Source of the DNA: Aurantiochytrium sp. KH105
Taxonomy: Eukaryota; Sar; Bigyra; Thraustochytrida; Thraustochytriidae
Length of the DNA stretch: 64,000 nucleotides
Assembly: GCA_003116975.1 (NCBI GenBank)
Contig: BGKB01000135.1
Coordinates: forward strand, 124,001 to 188,000
Direction of reading: 5' to 3'
A program made the translations under genes and the position numbers. The notes under the pieces were generated by a model. That model was not told the origin of the DNA, made no database searches, and was given only the letters and a program-made list of their open reading frames with translations. Each line of letters starts with the position of its first letter. Positions within the stretch are counted from its first letter, which is position 1. Positions 20,290 through 30,668 of this stretch are shown here, one piece after another.

Positions 20290-20572
20290 TCATTTTTTCT
20301 ACTTTTTTCAGTTGCTGTTCACACTCACACAAGAGACGTTTCTCTTTTCATTGTAAGCACGATGATAAACATGACTGTTTTGAATGCTTGCGCAATAAAT
20401 GCAATGTGCGTCGTATACAAGTACAGATTTCCGCCTCATGCCGTGTTCTTTCCGTTCCCCCAAAAGCATCGATCAAAAGCGATTTCTTTATCTATCTGGA
20501 AAAATGATACCACAAATTTCACATTGTACACTCTCTTCGTTATGTTAACTTCCCTCAACACCCCTGGGAACG

Positions 20573-23500
20573 TCAAGGTTTGTCCCATCTCGATTCCCCC
20601 GTCTCGCGGTTCCAGTAATACGTCTTAGAGGTTTCGGGATCAACTGCCTCAACCCATACACTTGCAAGAGGTTCCGGCTCCTTGGTAGTGCTGACCAAAT
20701 CGGCAGCAGTATTAGCTCCGTGCGCAGACACTGCCGCAGCTTGAGGGACTGAAAGGGCTTCCTCTTCTCGGAGAACGTGCTCGACACTATTAGTTCGTGG
20801 ATCGAGCATGACGTCCTGAATTGCATCCAACTCGTCCATGCTCTCGACAGGGTCATCCGCTTCGCTCCTTGCCTGTAGCAATTCATTGCTGTCTAGCGAG
20901 TCCCGACGAGGCGGCAAAAGGGTCTCCAAGTTGACCCCAAACCATTGCTGCAACTTGGCGTCCACGCGGACCATGGCAGACTCCACCTTCACTTCAGCGG
21001 CTTCAACCTTAGTCTTGGCCCAAGCTGCAGCGCGTTCTGCTTTGGCGCCAATCTTTTGCTTCAAAGAAGCTCGCTTGCTTTCAACGCCGACATCCTTGGG
21101 CGGTGCAGTCTTGGTTGACACAAGCTGAGGCAACGCCTTGAGCTGTTCGACCCCATGTGCGCCGTCTGCCCGCGGATAGAGCTGTGCAACACCAACAGGA
21201 AACGCAGAGTCAATATGGACCTCGAAAGGACCTTCCTGGTCAGCTTCATACGTGGCGACCAACAAGACATAGAGCCCCGGCTGAAGCGTCGCATGAATGT
21301 GCTTTTCGTGAACTCTCTCAGGGTGACCCGTCCATGCCACCAGACTCTGACGCGAAAGGGAGCGAATGTAGCGTACGTGTCTCGCACGTCGTGCAGGAGA
21401 TTGAATTAAGAGTCCAGCAAATGGCTGAGGTTGCGTGACCATCTGCCCGTCAGCGTCGATTTGCGCGATCTTGATGTGAATGTCCACGGGTCGCTGCACG
21501 TCAATGATCCATTGCGGATTGCGGTGCACCAGTGCCTCTGTATTGTGTTTCGTCGGCAGTCCTGCAGCAGTGCGGCCCGACCAAGAACCGTGCAAGGTGA
21601 CCGATCGCCAGATGCGCGGGTCGTAGTAATGACACACATACAGCGAACGAAATGTCAGACAAAAGTCGTCAAAGCTCATCCAAAAGGTCCCATCATCCTC
21701 GTCATCGGTCCACCCAAGCTTGTGTTTGAGCCTGGTTGTCCACAGCGGCGACTGATCGCCCCAGTCACCCTTCCATTCAGACTGCGCACCAGGTGGGTTC
21801 CGTAGTTGCAAAAGCTTGTGGCCGTCAACGCGACGAACTTGATAAATGGCATAAATCGCCCCGAAAACAAGCCCCGAATCCATCATCTCGGCGTTTGCTG
21901 CATTGTTTGCAATTGTGCCGCAGCCCATGAGGAAGCCATTGCGCGAGTATCTTTGCAACTTTTCCCAAAGCCGCGTTCTTGCAGGACCTTGTGTTGCCTC
22001 AAGCAAAAAGATTTCTTCCGCGTCGTAGCCGGTCAAAGTCTTCAAAGCCTGGTGCACATAACCGTTTTCGAGCATAGTGTACGTGCCGAACGACTTTGCA
22101 TATGCTTTTTCTAAAAGTGAGACCCACATTTCCTCAAACTTGAGACTATGGCTCGCTGCAACACCTGCATTTCGCTCTGTCTTGTACTGGGGGGCCAACA
22201 TGGGAAATTGATCATCGACCAAGATGAGCTGCCATTGCGAATTCTTGTAGAGACGAAGAGCATAGGCTCCGACATCGTTTCGAGCCTTGGTGATAAATAG
22301 ATTGTCAATCAAGGGATCGACTTCCTCATCGCCAACTGCCCCGGACGCGGCCAAGATTGCCACGGCGGAGAGAAACCAGCCGTTGTGCAAGATGCCCTGC
22401 GCTACATCGTCCGGATCTGTTCCTCCGCTGAATACCTCCACTTTCGGGTTGATGGCGCGCGCACGGCTCCATCCTGCAAGGTAGGCCTCATTGGCGATGC
22501 CTGCAACTGAACTAGCGCCTGCGGGGAACTCGGGGTCGTCAAACATGTCTAACGCCTCAGCCATGCCCTCCAATTTTACAGGCTTCGTATTCTTTCCACT
22601 TTCAATCTCGCCGAGCATTTCGCGAGCGTTCACAACAATTTCAGGCTCCTCGGATTCGTCTGCATTATTGCCATTCGCTTCGCGAGCGACCCGGCGCTGG
22701 TAAAAGTTTTCGAGCTGCCGCCGTCCTGTAGCAATATCATACTGTGCTGCCCACGCATCAAGCTGTTCGCTATGTGAGGCGAGTTGGCGATCCTCCTCCA
22801 TGCGCACCCCTTCAGCAGCGGCGACCTCCTTTGCAAACACCTTTTTCAAAGCGTAAAACCTTTCGCGTTGTTCCCTTGACAAGCGCAAGAGCCAAAGCGC
22901 GACCAATTTTACGTCGACCGTAGCCCACGACTTGGACTTGAAAATTTTCCGCGGCGGCTCGATCTTGTTGGCAAGCAATTTAAAGCGGTACTCGCGAAGG
23001 AAGCGCTGAAACAGAATAGCCTCCTTCGACTTGCGACCCTCGCTGGCCACGACAATGAGCATTTGCATTAAAGCATTCGCACGCGTTTCCTCGTAATACT
23101 CACGCGCCAGTGCCACATCGAGTTTCGGAAGCTGCAAGTACAATTTCCAAGAATCGAGCATTTCCACCTGTTCAAAGGCAGCCTCTTCGGCTTCTGCAGC
23201 GGCCGCCGCTGCAGCCTCCGCGGCAGCAGTTGCTTCCGGATCTGGATTAAACGTATAGCTTTCAATCCAACGCGGAGCCAGCGACTTCTTGACGACAGAC
23301 GTGCTAAAGGCATCCAGACCACACTTGGCAACGCAAAATGGATCGCTTGTGCCTCCACGGTCCGCCGCGCGCAAATCTTTGGCGGACACCACGGTCACTT
23401 GAAGGCTAGCTTTCGAAGCCTTCAGACCATATTCATTTACTTGTGCCGACAAAAGTAACGCGAGTTTGACGTGACCCGTTGCTCGCTTCTTCCCAAAGCC

Positions 23501-26500
23501 TCCTTCAAGCGCAAAAGTATCCACAAGCTCTTCGCCCGGGACTAAGTCCGGCAGATAGATATCGACCGCACCAAGGAGGTCAGAGGAGAGCACGTCCTTG
23601 TCGCGAATTTCAACTTGCAAGGTGTCGTCGACGGGCGGAAAAGTGAATCTGCCACCTCCACGCGCTGATGTCCAGTCCGGGTCGAGCGTTTTGTACACGA
23701 CGGGTGTACGTCGAGAAAAGGTACCGCACTCCACGACGCAGAATGGATCGCTTGTTCCCGTCTTGTCCGCGGCCCGGAGCCCGCGGGCTCGCAACACGAC
23801 CACGCGGACTTGGAGGTCCAGATCTCCGCTTTCACCGCCAAAAACATTTGCCACCTCGACCTGAACTTGAAGCTCTCCCGTCACTTCGATTTTTTCGTTG
23901 TCTGTGTCGAGCTCGTGCCACTCGATGTGAACCGTATCGGGAGTGAGCTCGTCAAGATCAATTTCCACGTATCCAAGGTCATCGTTTGCGCTCGTCATGT
24001 CCCAATCCTTGACGCTGATCTTGAGCTTGTCACCGCCGGGACCAAGTTCATCGACCAATCGATCAAGCTGGTCATCTTCGCCGTCTTGATCATCGTTAGA
24101 GAGCGCATCGCCAAGAATCGCGGCCGCCGTTCCAGCAGCTTGCCCGGAAGGCAGCACTCTTGAGCTTCTCCCATGCTTGCGCTTTTTTCGCCGCAGGCTC
24201 GCTGGATCCCTGTACATTTCAAAAATTGTAAGGGCGACGCCTCCGAGCATGAGCGGCGCAAAGGGCCCCTTGGCTGTGTAAAAGGCATCGACGAGGCTTG
24301 TTTTCCAAGTCAAAGCTTGATCTCGCCTTCGTTTTCCGAGTCGATCATAGAAGAGCTTTCGTTGCGCCTTTTGCAAAACGTCAACCATCTCTTTTGCCGC
24401 GTATCGTGTCGTGTACTCAATGCTACGAGCCTTCTTTGACGCATTCGTCACTGAAAACTTGTCAAGCTCCCGCTTGACGCGCTCGTCCTCGCGATCGCGA
24501 GCTTCGTACTCTTCGCAAAGTATTTCAAAGTTCTCGCGACGCTTCTCGAATACGTGGCGGGCCTGCTTTGCGGCCTCCTTCAGCTCGTGCTCGTCGACAC
24601 AAAGCGTCGCACTCGCCATCCAAATGGGAGTTCGCGAAACGAAAAAGCTCAAAAGAGTCAGGGCACCAACATACGAAAATGAAACGAGACCAATGCCGAT
24701 ATCCAACGGGTCGATGAAGCATGTGCAGCACACTCCCCAGAGGAGCAGCACAAATTGCATTTTGAAGACGAGCTCGCCAATCTCATTCTTCTCCACCAAG
24801 TCATTGGAGATGGGGTCCAACACGTACACGGGAAAGACAAAGGTGGAAAAGTAAATGGGCGTGCTCCTCGAAATGGTTGCCAAGTGTGCGATAAGCCCAA
24901 TGCCAAGGCGACCGAGTTGACACAGCAGAGACAGAGAGAGCGAGAAGAAAATGGCATCGCTACTCTGCACTATCTGCACCAAGACGGCCAGCACGCAAGA
25001 CACCGAGACAGCGTTGAGCACAACGCGAAGCAGCGACTGATATTGCCGAGGGAGAAAAAAACCGTTCGCGGCCCAAATCTCAATGAGCTGCATGGACACC
25101 CACACGAGACCGGTGAAAGCAGACGAAAGAAATCCGGTCATCGGACTCGCAAAGATGTACGCCATCACGGCACAAAAGAAAAAGTACCGAAAGCAAAGCT
25201 GCAAAGGACGACGGAGCTTGTCGCTCAATTGCCAGCTATTATCACGCCAGATGAGCATGATCGATATTGCGAGAAGAAGTGCTGGCCACAGAACCAAACC
25301 AAAGAGAAGCCAAAGTGCTCCTGGGCGCGACACACTGGCCCCCAAAACGTCAATAAAGACGATGAGGCTGCCGATAACGTCGAGCGCGATCGAAATCTTC
25401 ATGCAGTGAACCATGTCGGGCGAGATCTGTTGTGTTCCGTAGAACTTTCGCATGGGCACCAAGGAAAAGACCAAGAGCAATGCGACAAACCAAATTGTAT
25501 TGCCCCAGCGGAGACTTCCTTCTGTGCGACCAATCACCATCCCGTAAAGCACGACAAGCCCGGTGAGCATGCCGATTCCTCTGAGCATCGAATAATCCAT
25601 GGCAGTCAGCTTTCCGTGCCAAAGAGCTTCCACGTCGGTCATCTTTGTCGGATCCGTTTCCTCAGAGATTTGTAGCTTCTCACGCAGGAAAGCAACAACC
25701 TTGGCGCGAATAACCTTGTATTTCGCAGCGAAGCGCTTTGTGAGAATTGCGAAACGCGAGCGCGATGAAGCAAGAAGTCTGCGCAACGATACGTGAGGAC
25801 AACGCAACCGTGCGCCAAGCCCTCTACGGCTCTTGGCCGATTCCTGAAGAGGTCCCAGTTCGGGGTCACTGACATCCTCTGCTTCTTTTGCATCACCTTT
25901 ATCAGCGAGGTCCTCTTCACCATCTGCTCGTTGGCCCGAGACGTTTTGTCCCTCGAGGGCGCCGCCATCATGCGTTTCCGTCGCATCCTTGCTGTCGCCT
26001 TCGGTTGCGCCTTTCTCGTTCTTGCCAAAGCTCGCATCTTGAATCGCCGACTCGTCATTTTTGACTTCCTCCTCGTCGTCGACGTCGTCATCGTCGAATA
26101 TTCGATCAACCTTTTGTGCGTGATGCATGGGTTTACGAAACGGAAGCTTTGGCATCGCGAGAGCACCGGCTTGCTTGTGTTTTGCAAGTCGTTCGTTCAG
26201 AGCCTTCAGATTGCCGCTAATGGATTTGCGAAAAGAACTCGTTCTGCTTGCCTGGTCTTCGTCATCCTCGTCATCAAACCCTGATTCGTCCGAGTCCGAG
26301 TCGCCCAGGTCACCTAAGCCACCAAGTCTTCGAAGACGACTCTTCCTCTTTTTTTCCCGTTTTCGTGCGCGCGATTCCTCGTCGTCGTCCTCGTCGTCGC
26401 CATCGTCGTCGCCCTCCATGTCGAGATCGTCGTCTCCATCTTCTTCTTCATCGCCGTCCTCGGGATCCTCACCACGGCGGCTGGCCTTTTCGAATATACT

Positions 26501-29500
26501 GAAATCATTGGCGCACCAGTGCATGTAGACGCGCAAAGCCACGGCGGCAATCAATGGGAAAAAGATGGATGACACAAAGACAAAAGTGGACGAGGTCATG
26601 GCGTAGAACAAGAGACCCGACATGACCACGAGTAGCTCGGCCAGTGCAACAAGCTGAATAGGAAGACTGATCCACCGGTACATGAGGTACGCGCGCGTTC
26701 GCAACAAGCCTTGATGTTGTAGCATAAGTGCTCGCCGTGCTAGACCGAGGACAACGCTCACGATAACTACCACAAAGGCAATCACACCAAAGATCCATAG
26801 GTCCCAGGTTTGACCAAGCACTGTCAGCGATGGCATCGACTCCTGGTCCTCAAGGGCAAAAACGTAGCCCAAAAGTGCAATGAGAAAGAAGAAACTCAAG
26901 GCAGCCAAGACGAATTCTGGCATGGCGCTCACATCGTGGACACGCTTTCGCTTCATCAGACCTTGGCCAAAGTATGCCACCGAACCTGCGCGGTCCGAGC
27001 CGATGGTTTGCATGCGTTGGTTGATAATCTCCTGCCCTAAAGCTGCTCCATAGATAAAGTACGCGAGTCCAATACCAACTAGCCAGTTCTCGCCAGCGCA
27101 CAAGGCGAGCGTTCCACGCCCAGCAAAGCTAAGCAGCACATAATGACCGGTACCCCACATACACGGTCCACGAAGAAGTGCAAAGAGAGCGGTGTCGAGA
27201 AGTACAATACAGAAAGCAAAGCCAAAGCCTTGCGCACGGTATGCAGAGTCGCACTTGAAGAACACCACGATGGAGTATACAAAGAGGATGCTAAGTGCCA
27301 CACCGTACAAACCTCGAACGAGACGTCTGCGCTTGCGTCTACCGCCTGCGAACCATCGGCGAAAGGTGTCCGTGTACGAGAACTCTTTGACGGTGTCATC
27401 GATAGTGTAGACGCCGCCAAGAAGCGAGCCAAAGGGCTTTTTGTCAGGACGAGTCTTTTCGCCAGAGGAGCTCTTGTCCTTCTCAGGCTCCTCCGCTTTC
27501 TTTGCATTGTTCAAGAGAGCCATTTTGAGACCCATTGTTCCAAGCGCTTGGAACTTGTTCTTGACGGCGCTAAGCTTAGAGTTTTTGTCCACAACGCGCT
27601 GCAGCTGAGCAAAGGCCTGGTGCAGCTGATCATTATCCAAAAAGTAAATACCAATCATGGGCACTGCGTTGAGCGTGAACGCGACGCAGCTCAACCCAAA
27701 AATGGAAAATGGGAGACCAGCATCGATGACACGCATGTCGAAACACACGGCCAGAAACAAGAATACGTATATAGAAGCCGCGCCAACGCCGAAAGCGACG
27801 AGACGCGCATGCGACATGCGCCAGCCACTCTTCTTCCACGTCACGAAAGCAAATGTAATGGCTGCGATTCCCATGCCGACGCAGAATACGGCAAGTCCGG
27901 CGGCCATAGGAACCGCCTCCTTTGCCATGGCCAAGCTGTATGAGAAGCAGAGTGCTACAGGCGCAAGCAGGGTCACCTTGGCACCGAGCGTAAGAAAGTA
28001 GAGGTTGCGTCGAAAGTCGATGTTTGCAGGGGATCCATTCAGATACCAGTTCTTCAAGACAAGGGAAAGCAAATTTTTCGACTCGTCCTTGGCAGCGGCC
28101 TGCAAAAGCCCATTCTCGATGCGATCGACGCGCCAGGCAATCTTGTTGAAAAAGCTGCGTTGCAAAAGCACAAAAGGAAGCACAAGCAAGAGCATTTCGC
28201 GAATCAGAGGCACGATCGTGTCAACCTCGAATTCTGTTCGATACGATGCGTCTGTCTCGCCTTGGTTGGCGGTCATGACTGCAATGACACCATACATCAT
28301 CTCACTTGCGACGAGCTCCCCGGTGCTGTCGCGCATCCCATATGATGGATAGCCGAGTGCTAGAGAACTCTCACTCGAAAGGCTTGTGGACCAAGCTCTA
28401 AAGCTTGAATCCTCGTTGCCCTTTTGTACCATGCGCACAGAGGTGTTCGTCCAACCAGTTGCATCGTTGATCCATCCCGGGGTCGCTGCATCGCCCTCGT
28501 CATCCTCGGGAAAAAACACATAAATGGTGCTGTCGACATTCGTTTGCAGCTTGAGGTACGTCCCACTAGCATCGAGTGCGTTGTGCGTCATATTTGTTTG
28601 GAGCAACAGCCCTCCGCTCACGTCTTGAAAAGTTGGCCAGCTTGGGTCGAGAACAAACGAGCCGCTCACGTAAAGGCGGCCCCATCTTCCTGATGATGGC
28701 ACGTCGGCGGTAAATTTTACGCTTGCGGTCGTCACAGAGGTGCCCGTTCCTATCTCGGAAACCTCCGTCACCTCGATCCGAAACGGCTGAATCGTCGTTT
28801 CCACAAGAAGACAGGGAGCGTCTGGGTCAGCGACATCGGCATCCCATGGCGATGTCAGTCGTCCCAAGCAATTGGCGTCGCTGGTGAGAGGAAGCCATAC
28901 TCTTTCAACGCATGCGGCACGGTCACAGACATTGTTTGGGCCCGCAAAGCAGGCACAGTCGGGAACACGAAAGTTCACTTCATGTAGGAGGTCGTCTGCA
29001 AGCTCAAGACCCGCGTCATCGTCATAAACACGAACCGTCATGTTTTCTCCCGAAAACTGAGCGCCAAACTCGAGAGCATCGCCTTCATTCGGCCAAACGG
29101 GTGTGAGCGATTCTTCGACGACAGAAGATTGCCTTACGACATCGCCAATGGTGATCTCAACAAACGGGTCGCTCACGCCCGCAAAGGGCCCCCACCCGTC
29201 CTCGTCTGTGAGACCAGTAGCAGCGATAATCGCAACAGTCAAGTTGCCACCATTATCCTGGCCTTGTGAGCTACTGCATTCTGCCTCGACATCGCAGCTT
29301 AGCATATTGCGCGTACCTGCGCGCTCAGTCTCGTCATCTTCGTCTTTGGAAAGAAGAACAGCCACAACAACAATGACCAATCCAAGGAAAACGAGCCATG
29401 CAGCCTTTGCTTTTGGTTTTCCGCACGTATGTCGCAAGCGCTCGTACTTTTGTCGCATCTTGGACGGCACAGGAGCCGCCTCGACCTTTTGGGGCTCTGC

Positions 29501-29956
29501 GCTCGCCGTGACTTCTACTGCATTTGCGACAGGCTCCGCGTTTGCAACAGGCTCCGCGTTTGCAACTGAATCTGCATTTGCAGCAGGCTCCGTGCTTGCA
29601 GCAGGCTCCGTACTTCCAGCAGGCTCCGAATTTGCAGCAGGCTCCGTATTTGCGATAGGGTTCACATTTGCAGCAGGCTCCACGTTTACAGCAAGCTCCG
29701 CATTTGCAGCAGGCTTCACATCTGCAGCAGGCTCCGCATTTGCAGCAGGCTCTGGTGTGCTCGACAAAGGCTTCGTTGTGCGCGCTATTGGGTCTGTTGT
29801 GCTCGCCGTACGCTCTGTCGCGTTCAACATAGGTTCGGATGCGCTCGCCGTAGACTCTGTTGTGCTCGCTTTAGGCTTCATCGCGCTCGCTATTGGGTCT
29901 GTTGCGCTCGCCATAGTCTCTGTCGCGCTCGCTACAGGCTCCTCTGAGCTTGCCAT
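20573..29956 (-). CDS. Giant DEK1-like multi-pass protein with C2 domains, calpain-like (catalytically dead) domain and WW domain
   Basis: This 3127-residue protein combines about 22-24 membrane helices with a calpain domain, as plant DEK1 does. The order is: a degenerate repeat N-terminus rich in AxAEPxAN units (about 45-150); a first TM (about 187-203); a C2-like domain (SDPFVEI); about a dozen helices; a highly acidic loop; about ten more helices; a coiled linker; two C2 domains that each contain GTSDPFCV; an Ala/Glu coil; a calpain protease-like domain from about 2490; a C2L-like beta domain; and a C-terminal WW domain (YYWNRETGESRW). The calpain fold is clear (FDDPEFPAG, LLEKAYAKSFG, LLQLRNPPG, SEWKGDWGDQSP). 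However, the active Cys is Gly2526 (QGILHNGWFLSA) and the His is Ala2700 (FGAIYAI). Only Asn2720 remains. It should therefore not cut proteins; a scaffold or mechanosensing role is inferred. Confidence 0.85.
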   Translation of the reverse strand: MASSEEPVASATETMASATDPIASAMKPKASTTESTASASEPMLNATERTASTTDPIARTTKPLSSTPEPAANAEPAADVKPAANAELAVNVEPAANVNPIANTEPAANSEPAGSTEPAASTEPAANADSVANAEPVANAEPVANAVEVTASAEPQKVEAAPVPSKMRQKYERLRHTCGKPKAKAAWLVFLGLVIVVVAVLLSKDEDDETERAGTRNMLSCDVEAECSSSQGQDNGGNLTVAIIAATGLTDEDGWGPFAGVSDPFVEITIGDVVRQSSVVEESLTPVWPNEGDALEFGAQFSGENMTVRVYDDDAGLELADDLLHEVNFRVPDCACFAGPNNVCDRAACVERVWLPLTSDANCLGRLTSPWDADVADPDAPCLLVETTIQPFRIEVTEVSEIGTGTSVTTASVKFTADVPSSGRWGRLYVSGSFVLDPSWPTFQDVSGGLLLQTNMTHNALDASGTYLKLQTNVDSTIYVFFPEDDEGDAATPGWINDATGWTNTSVRMVQKGNEDSSFRAWSTSLSSESSLALGYPSYGMRDSTGELVASEMMYGVIAVMTANQGETDASYRTEFEVDTIVPLIREMLLLVLPFVLLQRSFFNKIAWRVDRIENGLLQAAAKDESKNLLSLVLKNWYLNGSPANIDFRRNLYFLTLGAKVTLLAPVALCFSYSLAMAKEAVPMAAGLAVFCVGMGIAAITFAFVTWKKSGWRMSHARLVAFGVGAASIYVFLFLAVCFDMRVIDAGLPFSIFGLSCVAFTLNAVPMIGIYFLDNDQLHQAFAQLQRVVDKNSKLSAVKNKFQALGTMGLKMALLNNAKKAEEPEKDKSSSGEKTRPDKKPFGSLLGGVYTIDDTVKEFSYTDTFRRWFAGGRRKRRRLVRGLYGVALSILFVYSIVVFFKCDSAYRAQGFGFAFCIVLLDTALFALLRGPCMWGTGHYVLLSFAGRGTLALCAGENWLVGIGLAYFIYGAALGQEIINQRMQTIGSDRAGSVAYFGQGLMKRKRVHDVSAMPEFVLAALSFFFLIALLGYVFALEDQESMPSLTVLGQTWDLWIFGVIAFVVVIVSVVLGLARRALMLQHQGLLRTRAYLMYRWISLPIQLVALAELLVVMSGLLFYAMTSSTFVFVSSIFFPLIAAVALRVYMHWCANDFSIFEKASRRGEDPEDGDEEEDGDDDLDMEGDDDGDDEDDDEESRARKREKKRKSRLRRLGGLGDLGDSDSDESGFDDEDDEDQASRTSSFRKSISGNLKALNERLAKHKQAGALAMPKLPFRKPMHHAQKVDRIFDDDDVDDEEEVKNDESAIQDASFGKNEKGATEGDSKDATETHDGGALEGQNVSGQRADGEEDLADKGDAKEAEDVSDPELGPLQESAKSRRGLGARLRCPHVSLRRLLASSRSRFAILTKRFAAKYKVIRAKVVAFLREKLQISEETDPTKMTDVEALWHGKLTAMDYSMLRGIGMLTGLVVLYGMVIGRTEGSLRWGNTIWFVALLLVFSLVPMRKFYGTQQISPDMVHCMKISIALDVIGSLIVFIDVLGASVSRPGALWLLFGLVLWPALLLAISIMLIWRDNSWQLSDKLRRPLQLCFRYFFFCAVMAYIFASPMTGFLSSAFTGLVWVSMQLIEIWAANGFFLPRQYQSLLRVVLNAVSVSCVLAVLVQIVQSSDAIFFSLSLSLLCQLGRLGIGLIAHLATISRSTPIYFSTFVFPVYVLDPISNDLVEKNEIGELVFKMQFVLLLWGVCCTCFIDPLDIGIGLVSFSYVGALTLLSFFVSRTPIWMASATLCVDEHELKEAAKQARHVFEKRRENFEILCEEYEARDREDERVKRELDKFSVTNASKKARSIEYTTRYAAKEMVDVLQKAQRKLFYDRLGKRRRDQALTWKTSLVDAFYTAKGPFAPLMLGGVALTIFEMYRDPASLRRKKRKHGRSSRVLPSGQAAGTAAAILGDALSNDDQDGEDDQLDRLVDELGPGGDKLKISVKDWDMTSANDDLGYVEIDLDELTPDTVHIEWHELDTDNEKIEVTGELQVQVEVANVFGGESGDLDLQVRVVVLRARGLRAADKTGTSDPFCVVECGTFSRRTPVVYKTLDPDWTSARGGGRFTFPPVDDTLQVEIRDKDVLSSDLLGAVDIYLPDLVPGEELVDTFALEGGFGKKRATGHVKLALLLSAQVNEYGLKASKASLQVTVVSAKDLRAADRGGTSDPFCVAKCGLDAFSTSVVKKSLAPRWIESYTFNPDPEATAAAEAAAAAAAEAEEAAFEQVEMLDSWKLYLQLPKLDVALAREYYEETRANALMQMLIVVASEGRKSKEAILFQRFLREYRFKLLANKIEPPRKIFKSKSWATVDVKLVALWLLRLSREQRERFYALKKVFAKEVAAAEGVRMEEDRQLASHSEQLDAWAAQYDIATGRRQLENFYQRRVAREANGNNADESEEPEIVVNAREMLGEIESGKNTKPVKLEGMAEALDMFDDPEFPAGASSVAGIANEAYLAGWSRARAINPKVEVFSGGTDPDDVAQGILHNGWFLSAVAILAASGAVGDEEVDPLIDNLFITKARNDVGAYALRLYKNSQWQLILVDDQFPMLAPQYKTERNAGVAASHSLKFEEMWVSLLEKAYAKSFGTYTMLENGYVHQALKTLTGYDAEEIFLLEATQGPARTRLWEKLQRYSRNGFLMGCGTIANNAANAEMMDSGLVFGAIYAIYQVRRVDGHKLLQLRNPPGAQSEWKGDWGDQSPLWTTRLKHKLGWTDDEDDGTFWMSFDDFCLTFRSLYVCHYYDPRIWRSVTLHGSWSGRTAAGLPTKHNTEALVHRNPQWIIDVQRPVDIHIKIAQIDADGQMVTQPQPFAGLLIQSPARRARHVRYIRSLSRQSLVAWTGHPERVHEKHIHATLQPGLYVLLVATYEADQEGPFEVHIDSAFPVGVAQLYPRADGAHGVEQLKALPQLVSTKTAPPKDVGVESKRASLKQKIGAKAERAAAWAKTKVEAAEVKVESAMVRVDAKLQQWFGVNLETLLPPRRDSLDSNELLQARSEADDPVESMDELDAIQDVMLDPRTNSVEHVLREEEALSVPQAAAVSAHGANTAADLVSTTKEPEPLASVWVEAVDPETSKTYYWNRETGESRWDKP

Positions 29957-30668
29957 GGTTCGCGAGGCGCTTGCGCCGGAGCACGTGCGCCACGGCCAGG
30001 GCCGTCAACCCTCTCGACGTGACTTTGCTCTTCTTGAACCTGGGAGCCCGGCACCCTTTTTCACGTCCCTCGCTCCTGAACAGACAAGAAAGACCCATTC
30101 CATTACGTGGCAACACGCATGCAGACAGTCAGAGATGCCAGGGCCAGCCAGCACTTCACTTTTGTACGACTGCCAATAATACTAAAGCGAAGGTCCTGCC
30201 AGGCGGCCCCCGGACGTCAATCAACGGTCATAACAAAGAGAACATCACAAAAGAACGAAACGAGGACCCCCGTCCGCGGCCCTGCATGGGTACACACCGT
30301 TTTGCTTCGCAAATGTTAGCAAGCCTCTTCATGTCGATCTCGCAGGCAACTGCGAGATCGGTCACGCGTAAGCATCGTCGGAGCGGTACCGCCCCCAAGA
30401 CCACCCTGCCCCCCTTCGCATCTGCCCCGTGCCACATCGCTGCGAACTCGCTTGAGTGCTCGGCGACGAAGTGAGCGCCGTCGGTAGGCCGCGGACGGAG
30501 GCAGCAGTGTTGACGCTCTTCTGAGAGCGGCACGGCGCGGACCTCAATTCTTGCCATCCACTACAAGCAGCAAAGGACAGACAGTCGAAGCTGACGAACG
30601 AACACAGACCGGAAAGCAAGCGGCGGACAAGCACGAGCGCGAGAAGCGCGCAAGCGCGACAAGGAAAG
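29957..30668. promoter_or_regulatory. Divergent promoter region, giant calpain-like gene and orphan gene
   Basis: 712 bp without a recognisable gene. Shared promoter inferred from arrangement only. Confidence 0.4.

Noticed and set aside
20573-29956. Active calpain protease
   Set aside because: The Cys and His positions are Gly and Ala, so catalytic activity is not supported even though the fold is.
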